Source: Pseudomonadota bacterium
GTDB taxonomy: Bacteria > Pseudomonadota > Alphaproteobacteria > Acetobacterales > Acetobacteraceae
Assembly (NCBI GenBank): GCA_021845835.1
Contig: JAJZVE010000248.1
Coordinates: forward strand, 1 to 6,850
Direction: 5' to 3'
DNA: 6,850 nucleotides
Shown one piece after another: positions 6,026 to 6,850 of the stretch. The stretch's first letter is position 1, and every line of letters starts with the position of its first letter. The position numbers and the translations under genes are program-made. Below the pieces are notes generated by a model. It was not told where the DNA came from. It searched no databases and saw nothing but the letters and a program-made list of their open reading frames with translations.

Positions 6026-6063
6026 ACTTCAAGCACTGAAAAGTGACCGAAGCATGTCCGCGG

Positions 6064-6761
<698 letters not shown>

Positions 6762-6765
<4 letters not shown>

Positions 6766-6850
6766 GCCGCAGCCACCCCGCCGAGATAGGCTTCCTGCAC
6801 GAAGCTGTTGGCCTGGATTTCGGCCGGCGTGCCCTCCGCCAGCTTGCGGC
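6762..6850 (-). CDS. livG: LivG-type ABC transporter ATP-binding protein, C-terminal fragment (5' part beyond window)
   Basis: Only the last 28 codons are present, beginning inside the gene at the right edge. They read RKLAEGTPAEIQANSFVQEA followed by YLGG and a short alanine-rich end. The G-x-P-x-EI-x(5)-V-x-x-AYLG pattern is the characteristic C-terminal tail of LivG-type ATPases (the BCA_ABC_TP_C region). The TGA overlaps the ATG of livF by 4 nt, implying coupled translation and one transcript. All catalytic motifs lie outside the window, so integrity cannot be judged. Confidence 0.85.

Noticed and set aside
5814..6036. Two overlapping minus-strand frames of 65 and 72 residues in the livF-marR gap
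   Set aside because: Both are arginine- and proline-rich with no convincing ribosome binding site, and one runs into the operator. The 49-residue frame in the same area has a better one.

Overview
This window comes from a very GC-rich bacterial genome, most likely a Pseudomonadota and probably an alphaproteobacterium. I base that on codon use and on the style of the branched-chain-type ABC transporter proteins; the lineage is not proven. Every supported gene lies on the minus strand, so the genes are read from high to low coordinates.

From the right: the last 28 codons of a LivG-type ATPase gene (6762-6850) overlap the start of a complete livF-type ATPase gene (6064-6765). Next comes a 275-nt stretch with a possible 49-residue small ORF (5849-5998), a possible 5' hairpin, and a promoter/operator region carrying TTGT-N6-ACAA (5811-5824). 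Then follow a MarR-family regulator (5318-5788, probably TTG start), a very large fused flavin/iron-sulfur oxidoreductase (1846-5295, 1149 aa), a 123-nt gap, an amidohydrolase closely resembling clostridial enamidase (529-1722), and a GNAT acetyltransferase (1-532, cut by the window edge) that starts inside the enamidase stop codon. Spacings of 22 nt, 123 nt and -4 nt suggest one operon, marR-oxidoreductase-enamidase-GNAT, controlled by the operator upstream of marR.

The most informative gene is the enamidase. As I recall the Eubacterium barkeri nicotinate pathway, nicotinate is hydroxylated to 6-hydroxynicotinate, reduced with ferredoxin to 1,4,5,6-tetrahydro-6-oxonicotinate, and opened by enamidase to 2-formylglutarate and ammonia. 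The only redox gene here is directly upstream of the enamidase, so the working hypothesis is that it performs or powers the ring-reduction step. Its architecture is unusual: an unrecognised N-terminal domain of about 230 residues, a GltD/NfnB-like domain with two Fe-S cysteine sets and two dinucleotide-binding folds, and an NfnA/SudB/PyrK-like FAD/NAD and [2Fe-2S] domain, all in one chain. This resembles both halves of the electron-bifurcating Nfn enzyme fused together. The MarR protein may sense a pathway intermediate, as NicR does in Pseudomonas putida, and the Liv-type transporter may import the substrate. Both roles are inferred from context.
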